In this document: piece after piece, positions 61,542 to 64,000 of the stretch
Layout of the letters: each line of letters opens with the position of its first letter
Position numbering within the stretch: the stretch's first letter is position 1
Origin: Kamptonema formosum PCC 10802
Lineage (GTDB): Bacteria > Cyanobacteriota > Cyanobacteriia > Cyanobacteriales > Oscillatoriaceae
DNA: 64,000 bases
Direction: 5' to 3'
Assembly (NCBI RefSeq): GCF_000332335.1
Contig: NZ_KB235949.1
Coordinates: forward strand, 300,781 to 364,780
The notes under the pieces: generated by a model
What the model saw: only the letters and a program-made list of their open reading frames with translations
What the model was told of the DNA's origin: nothing
Databases searched by the model: none
Position numbers and translations under genes: made by a program

Positions 61542-63206
61542 CTAACCCCTCACCCCTAACCTCTGGCGAATGGGGATTTCAATGGCGAACTCCGCCCCCT
61601 GACCCGGTTCCGAGACGCACCGCAACACCCCGCCGTGCTTCTCCACGATGATTTGGTAGCAGACAAACAGTCCCAAGCCGGTGCCGGCACCCACCGGTTT
61701 AGTCGTGAAAAACGGGTCAAACAGTCGCTCTTTAACCGAAGGCGCTACGCCCGGGCCACTGTCAGCAATCAGGATACGAATAAATTGGGGATTGGGCATT
61801 GGAGATTGGGCATTGGGCATTGGGGATTTTTCTTCTCCCCCAGGCACCATTGGCCATGCCCCATTCCCCACTTCGGTGCGAATCCGAATCGTAGGGTTTG
61901 GGCACTGTGGCGAGTGTGAGCATTCCTGTTCTTTCCCATGCCCAGTGCCCGATGGCCGGTGCTCCATTTCCAAAACATCAATCGCATTCGTCAGGACATT
62001 CATAAATACCTGGTTGAGCTCGCCGGCATAGCACTCCACCAAAGGCAGTTCGACGTACTCCTTAACCACCTGGATTTCTGGATGCCCGGGTTTGCCTTTC
62101 AGGCGATTTTGCAGCAGCAGCAGGGTGCTCTCCAGACCTTCGTGAATGTCAACCCGCTTCATCGAGGCTTGATCCAGGCGAGAGAAGATCCGCAGCGAAT
62201 GCACAATCTGTCGGATGCGCTCAGCCCCCACTTTCATTGACTCCAGCAGTTTCGGCAAGTCTTCGACCATAAAATCGAAGTCCAGGTCTTCCATTCGCTC
62301 GGAAATCTCTCTGACCGGTTCGGGATAGTGCTTCTGGTAAAGTTCCAGCAGTCCGAGCAAGTCAGCGGTATAGTGGCTGCCGTGGGAGAGATTGCCGGTG
62401 ATGAAGTTGACTGGATTGTTAATTTCGTGAGCGACACCGGCCACCAGCTGGCCCAGGGCCGACATTTTTTCACTCTGAACCAGCATAGCTTGGGTCTGCC
62501 TGAGTTCGCCAAGGGTTTTCTCTAGCTGCTGGGTTTGCTCTCTCAATCGCGCTTCCGATTGCCGCAAAGCCGCCAAAGCTCGCATGCGTTCGGTAATGTC
62601 CCGCAAAGAAGCGAGAAAAGCCCTTTCTCCTTCCCACTCGGTTTCCACGATCCGCATTTCCGCAACAGCACTGCCGCCACCGGCTCGCCTGACGTCTACA
62701 TACGCCTGCACGACTCGCATGTCAGACGCCGCCGCTGCCCCAATCCCCCGGATCAGGTCAGTGTTCATCTCAGAGGCTGGCCTTTCCACCACCAGCGTCC
62801 CGAATAATTCTTGGCTCAACAGTTCCGCCGCGCTGCAGCCAAACAGGCATTCCGCCGACGGGTTGGCAAATCGCACCCTTCCCCTGCCATCACAAATCAC
62901 GATGGCATCAGCATTTTTGTCGATGACATTCCGAAACCGAGCCTCAGAAGCTTGCAGCTGCTGCCTGAGCTGTTCCACTTCCGCACACAGCTGCTCCTCC
63001 CGGCAGGAATGGCTCGCAGCCGGCGGGTTCCCGCCCAGAGGGTGCCTCAATAAATTCCAGATATAATTTACCCCTTTTTTCAACTCGGGGTCGCCGTTGT
63101 TGGCCAGATGCTGCGCCCAGGAAGGCATTTTTTTTGGCGAGCCCTGGCGGGAACTCCCCTTAACGATTTTATTAATGTCGATTTCGTTCGTGCCCGTTAT
63201 AAACAT
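61542..63206 (-). CDS. PAS-histidine kinase with a repeat-derived insertion in its ATPase domain
   Basis: 554 aa, soluble. An N-terminal extension of about 90 residues precedes a coiled coil and a PAS domain (about 90-205, RFRNVIDKNADAIVICDGRG). The kinase is of the NtrB-like type: MSALGQLVAGVAHEINNPVN carries the phospho-His, followed by a long helical region. HATPase has the N box VLTNAIDVLE, G1 ADSGPGV, F box FDPFFTTKP and G2 GTGLGLFV. Between the N box and G1, about 60 extra residues are present, including PMPNAQSPMPN, which are encoded by a heptamer-type repeat. The frame survives. It is the most upstream gene of the island on the minus strand; the last codons (RQRLGVRG) also run into TAACCCC-type repeats. 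Confidence 0.88.
   Translation of the reverse strand: MFITGTNEIDINKIVKGSSRQGSPKKMPSWAQHLANNGDPELKKGVNYIWNLLRHPLGGNPPAASHSCREEQLCAEVEQLRQQLQASEARFRNVIDKNADAIVICDGRGRVRFANPSAECLFGCSAAELLSQELFGTLVVERPASEMNTDLIRGIGAAAASDMRVVQAYVDVRRAGGGSAVAEMRIVETEWEGERAFLASLRDITERMRALAALRQSEARLREQTQQLEKTLGELRQTQAMLVQSEKMSALGQLVAGVAHEINNPVNFITGNLSHGSHYTADLLGLLELYQKHYPEPVREISERMEDLDFDFMVEDLPKLLESMKVGAERIRQIVHSLRIFSRLDQASMKRVDIHEGLESTLLLLQNRLKGKPGHPEIQVVKEYVELPLVECYAGELNQVFMNVLTNAIDVLEMEHRPSGTGHGKEQECSHSPQCPNPTIRIRTEVGNGAWPMVPGGEEKSPMPNAQSPMPNPQFIRILIADSGPGVAPSVKERLFDPFFTTKPVGAGTGLGLFVCYQIIVEKHGGVLRCVSEPGQGAEFAIEIPIRQRLGVRG
61786..61830. repeat. CCCAATG/CCCAATC tandem repeat inside a kinase gene
   Basis: Six or so 7- to 8-base units of the same kind found between genes (GGGCATT, GGGGATT). 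Here it is translated, on the minus strand, as NAQSPMPNPQ-like sequence. Confidence 0.88.
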
Positions 63207-63614
63207 ATTTCACCACTCCGGAAAGCCGGTTGACACTTAAACCACCCTGCTGAGATTTCGGTATCTTTTTTTTCTTAATGTAACATAGATGTTACGGGCT
63301 TGTCCCAGCAGGATTAACCAACGTACCAATAGTGATTTTTAGGCCGCTCCAACCTCGCTCAAGCCCGCGATTTCCTGCTCGCCGCCGGCAAACGCTGACA
63401 ATTAAATGCTAGAAGCTCACACAGCAATTAAGCATCGGTAAAACTTATAAATCTGGCAACCGTGAATATACGGATATATGCCTCCGTGAAATTGCGGCAG
63501 TACATTAAAGTATAAACACTGGCAGCAGCGCCGGTCCACAATCAGCTGCCAGACTTTTAATCTGCTTGTCTAACAAAGCTAGCGCAGCCTTTAAACTATA
63601 AATTATAAGCATTC
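63207..63614. other. Intergenic region upstream of the PAS kinase
   Basis: Moderately AT-rich, no gene recognised. A TAACATAGATGTTA inverted repeat lies near 63280-63293 and could be an operator for the kinase gene, whose start is about 80 bases away. Confidence 0.35.
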
Positions 63615-63776
63615 TAGCAGCAGTCATATTGGTTAGGACAATAGGAGCTTCGGGAGCTCTGGAGCAAGGGAGGCAGGAATGTAGCTTTCCTAAATGCTTA
63701 CTGCTATATAGACGTAGGGCAGGCGTCCCGCCCCCCCTGAAGGTCTAATGTCCTAATCTAAGTGACTACTGCTATA
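63615..63776. mobile_element. MITE-like element, copy 4 (composite)
   Basis: Begins TAGCAGCAGTCATATTGGTT and ends with the complement of TATAGCAGTAGTCACTTAG. An internal ACTGCTATATAG at about 63701 looks like the junction of two elements, so this is probably one copy next to, or inserted into, half of another. It has the GGGCAGGCGTC core of the other copies. Confidence 0.72.
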
Positions 63777-63878
63777 AATTACACAAACATCTCCTTGAAG
63801 AGGATAATTAAATGTATTGCAACAGGGCGTCAAGTTGAGGTAGATAGTATTTTTTCCTGTAACTGAAAAGGCTTCCCT

Positions 63879-63930
63879 CGTTCCCAGGCGGAGCCTGGGA
63901 ACGCCATCCGGTCGGCTCTGTCTCCTTTGG
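63879..63930. repeat. GTTCCCAGGC-family palindrome
   Basis: GTTCCCAGGCGGAGCCTGGG is followed by a degenerate CGGCTCTGTCTCC arm, the usual pair in the usual order. Confidence 0.85.
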
Positions 63931-63944
63931 GCAGATAGGAAGAT

Positions 63945-64000
63945 TATAGCAGCAGTCATATTGGTTAGAGCAATAGAAGCTTCGGGAGCTCTGGAGCAAG
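63945..64000. mobile_element. MITE-like element, copy 5 (cut by the window end)
   Basis: TATAGCAGCAGTCATATTGG followed by TTAGAGCAATAGAAGCTTCG, the same order as in copy 4, so its first 55 bases are almost identical. The rest lies beyond base 64000. Confidence 0.75.

Overview
The window looks like chromosomal DNA of a filamentous, probably non-heterocystous cyanobacterium (Oscillatoriales-like). The evidence is a NtcA-type nirA promoter, a nirA-nrtABCD-nrtP-narB nitrate-assimilation cluster whose nitrite reductase carries a fused ferredoxin domain, cyanobacterial PAS/GAF/CBS sensor kinases, heptanucleotide tandem repeats between genes, and several families of palindromic and MITE-like repeats. 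The exact genus cannot be fixed from the sequence alone.

Layout. Positions 1-942 hold the start of a treZ (trehalose synthesis) gene on the minus strand. Positions 1689-6661 are a four-gene operon for a BMP-type (nucleoside-like) ABC importer: lipoprotein receptor, two permeases, double ATPase. Positions 6662-9135 are gene-poor, with one small hypothetical gene, tandem repeats, a decayed IS607-type element and the nirA promoter. Positions 9136-22968 carry the nitrate cluster: nitrite reductase-ferredoxin fusion, the ABC nitrate importer NrtABCD, the MFS nitrate permease NrtP, nitrate reductase NarB and a nitrate-reductase-associated protein. NrtD has an unusual membrane-segment, repeat and C-terminal-domain extension. 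Positions 23132-26450 hold a GH3 glycosidase, an SDR oxidoreductase and an orphan sugar-type permease.

Positions 26783-63206 are a signalling island: 15 genes, all on the minus strand, plus one decayed response-regulator relic. Nearly every protein is a histidine kinase, an N-terminal-receiver histidine kinase, or a receiver-GGDEF-EAL protein. The island has two giant paralogous kinases with four CBS domains and a cyanobacteriochrome-like GAF domain whose DXCF motif reads ETCF or ETCL. It also has a nine-PAS kinase with a LOV-like domain lacking its photoactive cysteine, and an ethylene-receptor-like kinase next to an Rcp1-type regulator. Finally it has a duplicated two-gene module in which a receiver protein with a histidine-less, kinase-less dimerisation domain precedes a receiver-GGDEF-EAL protein. 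The three GGDEF-EAL proteins have complementary decay: two keep only EAL, one keeps only GGDEF. The best candidates for something undescribed are this module, the CBS-CBCR kinases and the NrtD extension.

The island is studded with repeats. Some of them enter genes: one tandem repeat sits inside a kinase ATP-binding domain, and one palindromic repeat supplies the C-terminus of the GH3 protein. All functional statements are read from sequence motifs by eye; no database search was run.
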